DNA of 64,000 nt from the NCBI GenBank assembly GCA_001970955.1, contig MPUH01000143.1:1-64000 (forward strand), written 5' to 3'. Made by a program: the position numbers and the translations under genes. Under the pieces are notes generated by a model, which saw only the letters and a program-made list of their open reading frames with translations, was not told the DNA's origin and ran no database searches. This DNA comes from Stentor coeruleus. Taxonomy: Eukaryota > Ciliophora > Heterotrichea > Heterotrichida > Stentoridae. Below, one piece after another: positions 41,029-53,300 of this stretch. Each line of letters opens with the position of its first letter. The first letter of the stretch is position 1.

Positions 41029-41709
41029 ATGGAAAACTCATCTGATTCAAGATTAAAATTCGAGGACATTTCGCAGAGTAATATATCTGAAACCCCACGA
41101 ACATCATTGATTGACTCGAACTCAGAGATTTTTGGAGTGTCAAGATCGAAGACAAAGCATATTTCGTTTGTATCACCAAGCAGATTTGTAAATACCCAAT
41201 CGTTTTTCTCGCAAAATACTGGTACCGGAAGTTCATTTTTATCACCCCCATATAGAAGAAGTCTTATAACACCTCCAGAGCAGAATTCTCGTGACCAGTC
41301 TTTAAAAGTTTTGGATGAGAAGTTGTCAAGAATTACAGAAGAACTTATATCAGAAAGAAATACAGCAAAAGAAACTGCTTGGGAGACTGCAAGAGATAGA
41401 GTTATGGACACCCAACGTGAATCAAAGTTGTATCTATCAACAGAAAGGTCAACATTTGCTAAACAGATTCCTGATGATTATGAGCTAGAAGATATTCCTT
41501 CATTAAGGTGGTGTGCTTATTGTAGTAAGGAAAATAATACAGAAATCGAATATAGGAACTCAAGTAAAACCTTTTGGGCTTCGGTTGGAATATTTTTGGC
41601 TGGAGGAGTTTTGGGATGTTTTATGCTACCTTATGCTATGAATTCATGTAAAGATGCAAGACTGTTGTGCCATGTATGTAAACGGGAAGTTGCTCAGTTG
41701 AACTCTTAA
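41029..41709 (+). CDS. LITAF-like zinc-ribbon membrane-associated protein
   Basis: Encodes 226 residues. The N-terminal ~150 are Ser/Thr-rich and probably disordered (SRLKFEDISQSNISETPRTS). The C-terminal LITAF-type domain has a CAYC knuckle, a hydrophobic stretch (FWASVGIFLAGGVLGCFMLP) and a second knuckle CHVCKREV. This split-zinc plus membrane-dipping helix is characteristic of LITAF/CDIP proteins, which sit on the cytosolic face of late endosomes or the plasma membrane. The usual HxCPxC is here CHVCKRE, so it is somewhat divergent. The antisense open frame across it is a shadow. Confidence 0.8.
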   Translation: MENSSDSRLKFEDISQSNISETPRTSLIDSNSEIFGVSRSKTKHISFVSPSRFVNTQSFFSQNTGTGSSFLSPPYRRSLITPPEQNSRDQSLKVLDEKLSRITEELISERNTAKETAWETARDRVMDTQRESKLYLSTERSTFAKQIPDDYELEDIPSLRWCAYCSKENNTEIEYRNSSKTFWASVGIFLAGGVLGCFMLPYAMNSCKDARLLCHVCKREVAQLNS

Positions 41710-42199
41710 ATTATGCGAATACTTAATAATTGATTAGAATGCTTATAAAAATTTGGTTTTTGGTTTTTTTCTTAGATTGAAATTTGTGATTTTTGACTAT
41801 TTAATTTGGGTTCTTAATCTCATTCTGGTTTGTGTCCATGCTTTAATGCTTTTAATAGCTTTGTTCATCTTAATTTTATGTTAAAAACTTGCTCCTCTTA
41901 TAATTTAAGCTAAAAATCATAGTGCAACCAGTAATTCTTTATATAAATATATACTTTCTAAATTCCTAAAAAAAACTAAATATTCTCAAAAAACTTTTCT
42001 CCTAACTACCATCATACCAAGTTTTCTTACAAATTATAAAAAAAATAAACTCCTTTTCTAGTTTTTAGTCCATAAAGCCTTTAATTTCTATTTTTCAATA
42101 CAAAAACCCATCATAAACATATTTCAAAACATCCTAACTCTATTACCTATCAAAAATACAAACATAACTATAATGCAAAATACTAATAATCTATTTATA
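41710..42199. other. Convergent intergenic, no gene seen
   Basis: G-rich after the LITAF-like gene, then C-rich and nearly G-free from about 41930 to 42190 before the WD40 stop. Confidence 0.6.
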
Positions 42200-43201
42200 T
42201 TAATCTTCTAAATCCTCATTTTCTTCAAGTCTATCAATATACCTAAAAACTTTCATACTCCCATCACCACATCCTAAAGCAATCCTATCTGAATTATGGG
42301 CAAAATCCAATGAATAAACCCCTTTATTCACATTATTCAATACCCCAAAAGGTTTCTTAGCCTCAGTATCATAAATATAAAACTGAGTACCACCAACACC
42401 TCCAACAGCAAACGCATTCCCATTATCATATCTGCTAAATTGTGCCGCATAAGCCTTACACGAACTATCCCCATTTGTCAAGTTCTCACTAAAAACACAT
42501 CTTCCTTCACCCATACTCCAAATCTGCACCTGTTCTTCAATATTATAACTCCCAGCTAATATCAAATCCCCTTTAATATCCAAACTATCTCCATAAACCC
42601 TAGGTCCATAAAAGCTTCTCACAACCTGATTATTCCTCAAATCCCATACAATAATATTATTATCCCATCCTCCAGTCAAAATAAAATTATAGTCAATCCA
42701 TTTAACTGACATAATCCTATTATCATGACCTAATTGTTGAACATTACCCCCAGCTAAATCTGCTACTTTTTCTTTATTCCCTTCATCAAAAATTTTTACA
42801 GACCTATCTTTACATCCAATAGCAAAACTTGTCCCTTCATTGTTATAATCACAAGATAATGCTTGATTATCAGTCAATTTTAATGTATGTAAAATTTTTC
42901 CTGATGATGCATGCCAATGAAAAATTCCCCCATCACAAGTTGTAGCTAAGAGAACGTTTTTAGTTTTGTTTATACCTTTATCTGGTCTCCAACGTACTGA
43001 TGTTACTGGATAAGTTTCTGGGGTAAGTTTACAGTTCATAGATCTAATAAATGTTCCGTAGGGTGCTGAATATAATTTGATGTTACCATCTGAACATCCT
43101 GTTGCGATATGACTATCATCCGAACTCCATCTTAAAGAGAAAATCTCAGCTTCGTTTTCTCCGGTTGAGTACTCATGGAATAAATTTCGTAAGGTTTCCA
43201 T
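42200..43201 (-). CDS. WD40 beta-propeller protein
   Basis: Encodes 333 residues, about seven blades. Blade signatures visible: IFSLRWSSDDSHIATGCSDG, ALSCDYNNEGTSFAIGCKDR, IMSVKWIDYNFILTGGWDNN followed by IIVWDLRNNQ, and VYSLDFAHNSDRIALGCGDG near the end. The tail is acidic (EENEDLED). The length fits a single propeller with no extra domain, such as the SKI8/WDR61 size class, but the blades are too generic to name the protein. It lies 19 nt downstream of the AP-3 mu gene on the same strand. Confidence 0.85.
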   Translation of the reverse strand: METLRNLFHEYSTGENEAEIFSLRWSSDDSHIATGCSDGNIKLYSAPYGTFIRSMNCKLTPETYPVTSVRWRPDKGINKTKNVLLATTCDGGIFHWHASSGKILHTLKLTDNQALSCDYNNEGTSFAIGCKDRSVKIFDEGNKEKVADLAGGNVQQLGHDNRIMSVKWIDYNFILTGGWDNNIIVWDLRNNQVVRSFYGPRVYGDSLDIKGDLILAGSYNIEEQVQIWSMGEGRCVFSENLTNGDSSCKAYAAQFSRYDNGNAFAVGGVGGTQFYIYDTEAKKPFGVLNNVNKGVYSLDFAHNSDRIALGCGDGSMKVFRYIDRLEENEDLED

Positions 43202-43220
43202 TTATCTAGACTAGGTTAGG

Positions 43221-44553
43221 TTAGTTCATTCGCACTTCAAATTTACCTGAATGGAACACGCATCGCGCACCTTTGTAGGGTGCATAGTTTCCACCTCGTG
43301 CTAGGACTTTCTCGATTTTGGTCCCGGATGCTGAGTGGCCTATGACCATGAAGTTCACTTCTAAAACCATTTGGATTGATTGCATTATGGCCATGGATTC
43401 TTTGTTGACTGGGACTCTGCCGGTTAATTGTATAGTTTTATCTTGGCTAAGTTTACCTATTGTCCATAGAACTTTGCTTCCATCAATTATGAGGTTACCA
43501 GCATTTGTTGCAATACTGGGCTTGCCGCAGTGTTTAGGTAAATGGAAATTAATACGGAAATCTTCTACAGAAGGTCTATCCATGAGAATCATTCGGCTTT
43601 CCGCCTTGACTTCAATTTTCATAATTTCTTCTTCAAACTCAATATTTGGTATTATCCTAAAAGGTAACTGAGGATTAATATCATTAATCAGATATTTGAA
43701 GACAATAAACTTAGAATCCATTGGCGTAAATGCTATAACTTTTTCCTCATCAAATCGTTTGCGTCGTGGTATAACTGATTGATGAAAAGAGTAATGGAGA
43801 AATGGATGAGGACTATGCAGATACATAGCTAAATCTGGCATTCCAGTTAAAGAAGCATTAACTTGTATATGTCCAACTAGTTCATTTTTTACAGGGTTCC
43901 AATGTTTGTCCATTGTAGTATTCGAATATTCAATCACATCAATAAGTATTTCATTCATAGTATATCTAAGCCCACGAGGACGCCAATTGTTTTCATTGAT
44001 TTGATCATTACTTAAAGCTTCTTCTAAATATTGTTCGTCTTTATTTCCTGAGGAGAACCTTTGGAAAAACCCAGGCTTACGTAAATAATGAGCTAAAACA
44101 TGTTGTTGGGTTGTAAATGGACTTCCATAGTCAAAAAGCTCTTCTAATACCATTAGGACACCTGAAAAACGGTCTCTTATTGACTCACTGTCGCATTTGT
44201 TTAATGTTTGTTTAATCACATCTACTAAAAGGTAGATCATCTCGATTGCTACTGAAGCTTGTGTCTCGTTGCCAGTTATGCCTAAAAATATCACATCATT
44301 CACTTCAATTTTAATGCAAACATACCCTGAGATCATACTGAAAATGTCGACTTGGTCTTTTACTCTTATAAATTGGTCGACAATACTTCGTAAGGATTCT
44401 TGATAATGCCTTTCTAGTAATGTGTCTCCAGTGTTAGTAANCTTGGTCTTTTACTCTTATAAATTGGTCGACAATACTTCGTAAGGATTCTTGATAATGC
44501 CTTTCTAGTAATGTGTCTCCAGTGTTAGTAAGCACTACTATACTATTCAGCAT
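43221..44553 (-). CDS. AP3M1: AP-3 adaptor complex mu subunit
   Basis: Medium chain of the AP-3 adaptor, which sorts cargo to lysosome-related organelles and vacuoles. The N-terminal longin-like part starts at 44553 (MLNSIVVLTNTGDTLLERHY). The mu homology domain follows from W-RPRGLRYTMNEILIDVIE, then GHIQVNASLTGMPDLAMYL and IIPNIEFEEEIMKIEVKAES. An N at 44441 with 90-bp duplicated flanks breaks the frame. One copy kept gives 1242 nt, 414 codons, close to the usual ~418 residues. The MNE-x-x-x-DVIE and closing block FEVRMN fit AP-3 better than AP-1/2/4. The WD40 gene starts 19 nt after its stop. Confidence 0.88.
44351..44531. repeat. Assembly-gap self-overlap (90 bp x2)
   Basis: Positions 44351-44440 equal 44442-44531 around N 44441, inside AP-3 mu. 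Confidence 0.9.
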
Positions 44554-44743
44554 GATTAATTATACGATTCTATTTTAAGTATTAAGAAATTAGTACTTTT
44601 GATATTTTGATGGGATTTTAATATTATTAGGGTTGANAGCACTACTATACTATTCAGCATGATTAATTATACGATTCTATTTTAAGTATTAAGAAATTAG
44701 TGCTTTTGATATTTTGATGGGATTTTAATATTATTAGGGTTGG
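44531..44743. repeat. Assembly-gap self-overlap (106 bp x2)
   Basis: Positions 44531-44636 and 44638-44743 differ at one base around N 44637. The unit contains the AP-3 mu start codon, so the second copy duplicates it. Confidence 0.9.
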
Positions 44744-44862
44744 ATAATTTAAAAGTAGTGAAGGCTTGTAGTATGGCTTAAAAATCAAGATTTAATGATG
44801 CAAGATAAACAAAACTATATTTAATTATTAATGTGGCAATTGAATTTCATAATAGAATAGCA

Positions 44863-45912
44863 ATGATTTATATTGACCCAAAGAAAATTATAGCAAAGTA
44901 TATCAACGACAGGAAAAAAGGTAAATCAAAAGGAGGAGAGAAAATTTTCCCTGTTGTTGCCCGGATGCTAGATCACAAGTATAGAGAAATAAGACAAGTA
45001 GAAGACATTATTAAATTATATAAACAAGAAAGGGCATATGTTATTGAATATCTTAAAGACAATCAAAGCAGAGAATATAGTTCTAAGTCACAAATCAAAC
45101 TTTCAAATAAATCTTTGCACAGCAACAGTTCAGACTCATTACCTAAATTTTTAGAAAAAAAACTTTTAAGTCCAAGCAACATGGATTTAAATAAATCATT
45201 TAGTAGGCTTTCAACTGATAAAAATACAATAAATAGCCCATCTCAGTTTATTTTCACCAAAAATAAAGATAGAATTTTTTCGATAAAAAATAAAGATCAT
45301 TTGAATAAATCTTTGAACACTCTAAAAAAATATTTTAAAAAGAACTCCATACCTAAAGATAATAGTCATCAAAGCTTGGGTAGTAAAAGAAAAAAACACA
45401 GATTCTATTATGATTCTCAAGATAAAGCAAAAACCCCTAATGAAACGTCTTCACACTTACCAGTTCTAGCCAAAGATCATACAATTTTTAGTCCAAAGGG
45501 TAAAAATCGAATAATGCGTGATTATTACTTTTCCCAAGAAAAAAGCCCTAATAAAACATCTCCACACTTACCAGTTCTAGCTAAAGACCATTCAGTTTTT
45601 AGTCCAAAGGGTAAAAATCGAATAATGCGTGATTATTACTTTTCCCAAGTAAAAACCCCTAATAAAACATCTTCACACTTACCAGTTTTAGCTAAAGACC
45701 GTTCAGTTTTTAATCCAAAGGGTAAAAATCGAATAATGCGTGATTATTACTTTTCTCAAGTAAAAACTAATTTTTCTCCAAGCCCAAATAGCAGAAAGCA
45801 ACTGGAGGCGTCATTAAAATTTTATATTTCTGAAAGCAAAAAAACATTTAAAGATTTTAAAACAGAAAAATTCTTAGAACAGGAAAAAATTATAAACAAG
45901 CATAGATATTAA
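44863..45912 (+). CDS. Unrecognised protein with three 37-residue tandem repeats
   Basis: The likely start is the ATG at 44863 (MIYIDPKKIIAKYINDRKKG), giving 349 residues; an open frame continues 30 nt upstream but only through a GTG. The N-terminus is basic with a short helix (YREIRQVEDIIKLYKQER). The middle is Ser/Asn/Lys-rich. Three consecutive 111-bp units (45430-45540, 45541-45651, 45652-45762) encode near-identical 37-residue repeats containing SHLPVLAKDHSVFSPKGKNR and IMRDYYFSQ. The repeats keep frame and conserve the aromatic DYYFSQ, which suggests selection. No known family; the role is unknown. It is divergent from AP-3 mu. Confidence 0.68.
   Translation: MIYIDPKKIIAKYINDRKKGKSKGGEKIFPVVARMLDHKYREIRQVEDIIKLYKQERAYVIEYLKDNQSREYSSKSQIKLSNKSLHSNSSDSLPKFLEKKLLSPSNMDLNKSFSRLSTDKNTINSPSQFIFTKNKDRIFSIKNKDHLNKSLNTLKKYFKKNSIPKDNSHQSLGSKRKKHRFYYDSQDKAKTPNETSSHLPVLAKDHTIFSPKGKNRIMRDYYFSQEKSPNKTSPHLPVLAKDHSVFSPKGKNRIMRDYYFSQVKTPNKTSSHLPVLAKDRSVFNPKGKNRIMRDYYFSQVKTNFSPSPNSRKQLEASLKFYISESKKTFKDFKTEKFLEQEKIINKHRY
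45430..45762 (+). repeat. Three 111-bp in-frame coding repeats
   Basis: Units begin AAAACCCCTAATGAAACG, AAAAGCCCTAATAAAACA and AAAACCCCTAATAAAACA. They are highly similar, with a few substitutions, so they are older than the N-flanking duplicates. Confidence 0.93.
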
Positions 45913-46462
45913 AATATGATCATAAAAAGTCTTAATATACCTTGAACTATTGCACATTTTACATATAATTCTTATTCTATCATATTTTTTTTATGATAAA
46001 TTTTGATGTTTGGTCTAATAATAACACCCTATATTCATAATAATAATGCTTATGAAATTTGATAAGATATTATTATTTTTAACACATATAAGAATCTATT
46101 TTTTGGTTGTTTCTCAGTATGATTCTTTAGGATTTTTTTTTATGCATAGAAAAAATACCAGTACTTTTTTTAGGATATACAAATTTTAAATAAAAATATA
46201 TCACTATATACATAATTTTATGTTTAGACATATAGTGGTATTTTAGCGATGATAAATAATACTTTAAGACTATAATTTAATTATATTATTTTTTTAAAAA
46301 TTTATCTTTAGTGAAGTGTATAGTTAATCACTTAGAAATTGGTTGACTAAATGAATCTTTATCAATTGAAAATACATAGGATCTTACTTATTATTTTATC
46401 CATAATTTTAATTCGATAATATAATTTCATAGGCAATAAGCAATTAAGTTATTATATTTAAC
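45913..46462. other. Convergent intergenic, no gene seen
   Basis: Very AT-rich. No open frame, repeat or RNA gene was recognised. Confidence 0.6.
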
Positions 46463-47041
46463 TCAAACTACTGAAACTTCTATTAAGTATGGTGGTTTAT
46501 AATCAAAAACTATTGATTGACTAATCCTTGGTATTTTCATAGACTCAATAAACTCAATAATAATTCTCCTGATCTCTGAAATAACTATTGGGTCTTCAAG
46601 CACATCCTTTATTTTCTTATCACAGAAAAACAATTGCTTTATTATAATGATAAGTAGTAAAATCAAAGCTATACACATGATAATAAATCCGAAATATGAT
46701 AAAAAGTTAAAATCGAAATAATATGCTGGGACAATTTCTATAACAAAAGATATTCCTATAAGGAAAATAGAAAAATAAGCTATTTGCCAAATGCGTGGAC
46801 TTGGAGAGGAGACTAGTGCAGATTCATCTATTTTAACTGTAGATTTTCTTATAAGTTCATTGTTTAGCTTAGAAATTAGATCATTTATCAAGGAAAATGC
46901 TCTGGGATTCATTCCTTCAATAGTAATGCTAGCTTCTACTGAATTAGTTAATACAAATCCAACATTAAACTGAAAGTTAAATCTAAGAGGAGGATTTTCA
47001 TGGTTAAGCTTCCTTTTTTCATCAGTGCATAAAATATCCAT
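46463..47041 (-). CDS. Unrecognised two-TM protein
   Basis: The likely start at 47041 (MDILCTDEKRKLNHENPPL) gives 192 residues; the frame is open further upstream but begins at GTG. The first 90 residues are soluble (FQFNVGFVLTNSVEASITIE). Two adjacent hydrophobic helices follow (IAYFSIFLIGISFVIEIVPA and FLSYFGFIIMCIALILLLII). The tail is helical and ends PYLIEVSVV. The hairpin topology resembles small ER or organelle membrane proteins, with no family match. It ends in TGA, the only TGA stop among the genes in this window. Confidence 0.6.
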   Translation of the reverse strand: MDILCTDEKRKLNHENPPLRFNFQFNVGFVLTNSVEASITIEGMNPRAFSLINDLISKLNNELIRKSTVKIDESALVSSPSPRIWQIAYFSIFLIGISFVIEIVPAYYFDFNFLSYFGFIIMCIALILLLIIIIKQLFFCDKKIKDVLEDPIVISEIRRIIIEFIESMKIPRISQSIVFDYKPPYLIEVSVV

Positions 47042-47386
47042 GATATTTATACATACATATATCATCAACTGTTTAAAGTAAAAAATCACAGCATTTCTTT
47101 ATAAAGTTTTCTCAAATTAGTTTTAAATAAAATCAACTTCCTGTGCCCTAACCTATTAGTTTTTAAATTAAATAGTTTTTTAAGCCATGACCTATTAATT
47201 ATTTAAGCTTTAAATAAAACACAATTTAATTATAATACACAATTTTTCTTATAAAAACTCTTATTAATTCTAGTATATTTTCAAAGTAACTACCTAATCT
47301 GGTATTTATTACCTCAATTATGCAAAAAAGTATCTATTTTTCATAAGTCTTAATATATTTTCAAGATATTTATTTTCTGTTTATAA
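47042..47386. other. Divergent spacer, no element recognised
   Basis: AT-rich 5' flank shared by the two-TM gene and the large surface protein gene. No repeat seen. Confidence 0.5.
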
Positions 47387-50300
47387 ATGTGGAATCTGAT
47401 TGCATCATTTCTTTTTGTCAAGGCTTTAGATTTAAGCTTTCCTTATGAATGCAGCGATTACATATGCAAAAGCTTCAACATTGATAATAGCGCATGTGAT
47501 AATAGCTGTATGATTCCTCCTTGCAACTACGACTCTGAAGACTATATATCAGATACTTGGGCCAAAAGATTTTTAGAATCAGGTTGCTTTACCTCATGCT
47601 TAGATACTGGTTGTGATCATAATAAACTTGGCGACTCAAACTGCGATGAATCATGTAATTCAATTGAATGCGGCTTCGACCTTGGCGACTGTGGCTATTG
47701 TGCTCCAGGTTGTACAAAATCCATGCTTGAAAACTCCTCTTGTGATAATGCTTGTAAGACAAGAGAATGCATGTTCGATAACAATTCATGTGGCTGGTGC
47801 GCAGAAGGGTGTTTCTTAGAAGATTTAACTTCTTCAACATGCAAAGATGAGTGTAATAATTCAGATTGCGAATATCAAAACTATGTTTGTACATCTAGTT
47901 TCTGTGCAGATGGATGCTCACCTGATATGCAAACTGATAATGTTTGTGATGAAAAATGTAATAATGAAGCTTGTGACTATGATAACTGGTCTTGTGCTTG
48001 TAGTACTGGATGTACTGATGAATTTTTTAATGATAGTGTTTGTCATTCAGAATGTGATAATGCTGATTGTAACTATCAGAATAATGTATGTGGAGATTGT
48101 GCTTCAGGGTGCTTTTATAGTATGAAAGGGGATAATACATGTGATGAAAAATGTAATAATGAGAACTGTGATTATGATTGGGGAGATTGTGGTTGTGCAC
48201 CTGGATGTAATAGTTTATTTGATTATAATAGTGGGGTTTGGACTTGGGATATAGATAGTTGCAAGAAAGAGTGTTTGGTTGAAGAGTGTTTGTTTAATTA
48301 CCATGTCTGTAGTAATGCTTTTTATATCAGAGCAGCATGGTTTCAGCAAGTTATCAATGGGGATTATTCATCAGCTTTAGACTTCACAGACTGCTCAACA
48401 AACTATGAATGTAGTGAAACTGAACTTAAAACAATTGATAGCACAGGAACTTGTACTTCAGGATGTGATAGCTCAACTTGCTATTATTGTATGGGCTTAT
48501 CAACTTTAAGCTCATCTTGTACAAGAACAGATGGAGATAATTGTCTCTTGTGTAGTACTACAAATAAACAAATATATGATTATTGTTTAGATGGAGATTG
48601 TCCTCCAGGTTTTGCTGTGATCTCAGAACTAACATCAAAATTTCTTAATGTCAAAGTGTGTTTGAGAGTCCCTGAGAGGAATTCAGGTAACAATTTCTAT
48701 TATATTTATGTGGATAATCAAGGGTCTAATGATGGTTCAGGCACAGAATTGAACCCAATGAACTCTTTGGCTAAAGCTTTGCAGATTGTCACCAGGAAGT
48801 ACACGAAAATTATTCTCAACTCTGGAGTGCATATGTTTAAAAAGGAAACTGCTACTAATGAACTTATAAATGACCTATACTCGCCATTAGACACAGCAGT
48901 AGACCTTCAACTTGAGGAGCTTTGGATTCAAGGTTCTGATGAAAAAAACAAGCCAACCATCCAACTCAACACCGATCTTATGGTCCTCTACACCCAAGCT
49001 AAAATGTTTTACATAAAAAACCTCATAATTGATGGAAAATACTCTCTAAAATCAGAATGCTCATTAGACACATGCAAATATTGTCCATACTATACGCCAA
49101 ATGGAGATTTATATATAAATGACAAATTTGAGTTTATTGATGATATTACAAAATATGCTGAAAATTGTGATGATTTTCAAGATAGTAACTTTATAACTAT
49201 ACCTAGTGGATCAAGTTTGCATATGGAAAATGTNAATTGTGATGATTTTCAAGATAGTAACTTTATAACTATACCTAGTGGATCAAGTTTGCATATGGAA
49301 AATGTTGAAGTCAATAATTTTCAACAACAATTTAATAGTTTTATATATGCAGAAGGGTCTGTTTATCTAGAAAATGTTGAATTCGATAAAATACAAGCAA
49401 GCAGTTCTGGGGTGTTTATTTATATGACTAAAAGTAGTGAAGATGTTATTTTTGAGTTTAAAGGAGGGAAAGTAAAAAACTTGAATTATGGATATGAGTA
49501 TAGGACTGATATTTTCCAGTCTGGGTTTTTTAAAGGGATTGATATAAAAGATTTTGTTTTGGATGATGTCGAATTTGAGTATAACTTTGTATTGTCGGGT
49601 ATTAATGAAAGTTCATATGAATATCTAATATTTATTCAAGACTTCTTAGGCACTGTGTCTATAACATCATGTACTTTTTCAAACAGTTTTGTTAATGGTC
49701 TTATCTATCTAGATACTACTTCTCTATCATATGACACTTATACTGTAGATCGTTTTAATATTATAGACCAATATTCAGAAATCCATTTTTCAATACTTAA
49801 TACTGATTTTAATACAATCTCAAGTTTATCATGTATTATCTGTTTTAATATGCAAACAATTGTCCAAAATATTGACATAAAAAATAGCACATTTACAAAT
49901 ATTGCAGCATCAGGATATGGTGTTTTAATTATTACAAACACAGGTGGCTATGAAACTGAAGAAATAAAAGGCTCATGGATTTGGATGACTGCAAATAGCC
50001 AAAGCCAAGAATATTTTGTAAGCCCTCGTTATTACAATACCGAAAACCTAATTTTTACTGACATTTATCTTTCAGGAGATCTTATAAAAGCTATTCAATA
50101 TCCTAATATTATATGTAAAAACACTTCAATATCACATGTATCTGATATGACATATACTGATATTAATACTCACATTTACTCAATTCTCAAGACACATACA
50201 TATGTTTCTAACGAAATTCTTGATGGGCAAATTTCTATAAGCACTTGCGATCACACTTTTTCAATTGACACATCTTTCGAAGCAGAAATGTATGATATGT

Positions 50301-53300
50301 TTATTGAAGATATAAATTGTTCTAAAGGATATGTGATGAAATTAGTTGAATGTGATGATATGGAAATTTATGGTATTACAATAATAGATTTAACTAGCAC
50401 ATCAAGTTATGAAGCTTTTTATATGGAAGAGAATAGTAATGTTGAAATTACTGACGTCTATATTGAAAATGTATATCGGGAAAACCCTTCACTGTTTGTA
50501 ATTGAGTATTCTGATAGTGTTGCATTAGAGAATATTATTGGATATAACCTAGAAAGTTCATATAGGTCAATATTCTATCTAGATTCTATATTGAAAATCG
50601 GAATTTCATCGATTAATTGTACTAATTGTGTTTCTCAACAAGGTAATGGTGGAGCTTTGTATATAATCCCTGTAACTAAAGAATCTTCGATTTCTATTAT
50701 AAATTTTACATGCACAGGCTGCTCAGCTAATTCTGGGTACGGTGGTGGAATTTATATTGATAGTTATTCTATCAATTTAAAACATTCATTTAAATTATCA
50801 TATTCTGTGTTTACTAGTTGTTCTGCTGTTGATGGTGCTGCTATATACATATCAGACCGTGTAAGTTTTTCTGATGCTCTAATATTCAATATTAGTATAG
50901 TTACTAGTACGAGTATGCAAGGAGGGGTTATAACAGACAAACATAAATCAGGGGTTTTAAATATAAAAGAATACACTTCAAAACTAAATACCGCTTATAA
51001 CGCAGGTCTAAAAGGTGTCTATTCATATTCCGCTCTAGTATTAAATATTGAAGAAATGACTGTAGAGAATTCTGATGCTATTGATTCTATATTAGCTTTA
51101 TCAAGTCTCAACTCAGAAACAATTGCTCATATCATAAATTTTAAAGTGTTAGGATCATCAGCACCAAGTATAGACGCTACAAAGATGGTTTTAGATGTAT
51201 CTAAATTTTTTACTAACTCTGGTCAAGGTTTCAAACTTTCAACAGAAACCGTATTAATAGGCACAGATTTAACCTTTTCATATCTCACAGGCTATGCAAT
51301 TTCTGCATCATATAGTTGCACAATAACCATAACTAATAGTATTTTTGAACATATATCATCAGGTCCAGCATTACTTATTTCTAATGATTGCATTTTTACT
51401 GTAACAGATACAGATTTTTTTAATATAAGCTCAACAAGTCCTGGAATAGCTCTTTATATGAGTATGTGCAAAGGGCAAAATTCTTTTGAAAGATGTCAAT
51501 TTAGTGGCTGCAGCTCTACAACTGGAAGTTTGATAGAAATGCAAGAGTCTTTATTAAATTTAAATGATTGTAGTATAAAAGATAATGAATCTTTAGCTAT
51601 GACTCCTGGGATATCATTGATATCTAGTGATCTTGTTGTGAACAAAACTAATTTTAAAGATCAATTTGGAGCTATGGGATCTTTTTTATATCTTTCGACT
51701 TATAGTGATGCAGAGATAAATGAATGTTTGTTTGAAAATGGGGAAGCCACAAGCGGAGGAGCTATTTCTGCGATTATGAGCTCAGTGAAGATTACTGATT
51801 GCTTGTTTACTGGTAATACAGCTTCAGAGAATGGAGGTGCTCTTCATGGGATTACCTCATCCAATTTTACTATACACTCAACAGCCTTTCTCAATAACAG
51901 CGCCGACAAGTCAGGTTCAAGCATTTACTTCTCAGGTGAATCCTTAGAAATCCTCTTCAGTTCCTTTACTGCAGAATCTAGCAATATCTATATAATAGAG
52001 CTAATCAGTATAAAATCCTTCATTTTCAAAGACTCTTCCCTTAAAGGATATGACAGCCCAGGCATCTACTCTTCATACTCAACTTCATTCTCAGTTAATA
52101 ACAGTGATTTCTCCAATTTGCAAGGCGCTTTACATCTAATATCTAGTGAAATTATAGAATGGGCCCATAAAATCAATAATTGCACTTTTAAAAACAATCA
52201 AGGCACCAAAGGAGGGGCAGTTTATTCATCCGATGTTTCAATTTATATAATCGATTCAACTTTTTCTGATAATTCTGCTGAATATGGTGGAGGATTATAT
52301 TTTTCTTGTCCATCTTTAAAATGCAGTTTTACTGTTAATAAAACAAGTTTCACTAACAATTCAGCAATATCTGAAGGTGGGGCTTTGAAATGGAATGATA
52401 AAAAGCCAATAATGGAAAATATAACTTTTATTGATAATACTGCTGCTTATGGTGGTAATACAGCTTCATTACCTGCTAAGCTATCATCTAAATCATCATC
52501 AAGATATTTACTAGATAGCTTGTATTGTGTTCCAGGAAATATATGTAATGAAACTTTGGTTATATCTTTAGAAGACTCATCAGGAAATGTTATGACTTTA
52601 GATAACACAAGTGTAGCAACACTAAGCTCAGAGTCATCAGATCATAGTGTTTCTGGGATTACTAAAGTTACGGCAGAAACTGGAGTGTTTACATTTACTA
52701 ATTTTACTATAAGTGGCCTCCCTGGTAGCTATATGAACCTTAGTATTTCTACATCCACAATAGATCCATCTAAAGGTGAAGAAGTAGGTGATGATGTTAA
52801 ATATGAAAATTCTTTAAGTTTTCTTGTATATCTAAGAGAATGCACAATAGGTGAACAAGAAAGCACAACTGCTTGCACTGAATGTTCAGGACAAACATAT
52901 CTTATTGACCCAGACACAGCATGCTTATCATGTCCAACTGGGGCAACTTGCCCAGGTGGATGGGAAATCTTCCCTGAATCCGGATACTGGAAAGCTGAAA
53001 CTATGGCAACTACTATTTACTCTTGCCCGATAAGTGATTCTTGTTTAGGTTCACAAAATGAAAGTGATTATACAGGAACATGTGCTTCAGGATATATTGG
53101 TAACAAATGCTATGCATGCGATAATGGATATTCAAGAGCCGGAAGTGGCAAATGTGGTTCTTGTCCTTCAACTATAGCTAATGCATTTATTTTATGTGTT
53201 TTGATTATCTTTTTTATTATAGTGGGTGTTGTTTTGGTAAGAAGTACTTTGAAGTCAGCATATAGTCCAAAAGCATTACATTCGATATATATAAAAATCT

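Noticed and set aside
40983-41411. Minus-strand open frame inside the LITAF-like gene
   Set aside because: Overlaps the recognisable + strand protein and lacks any motif.
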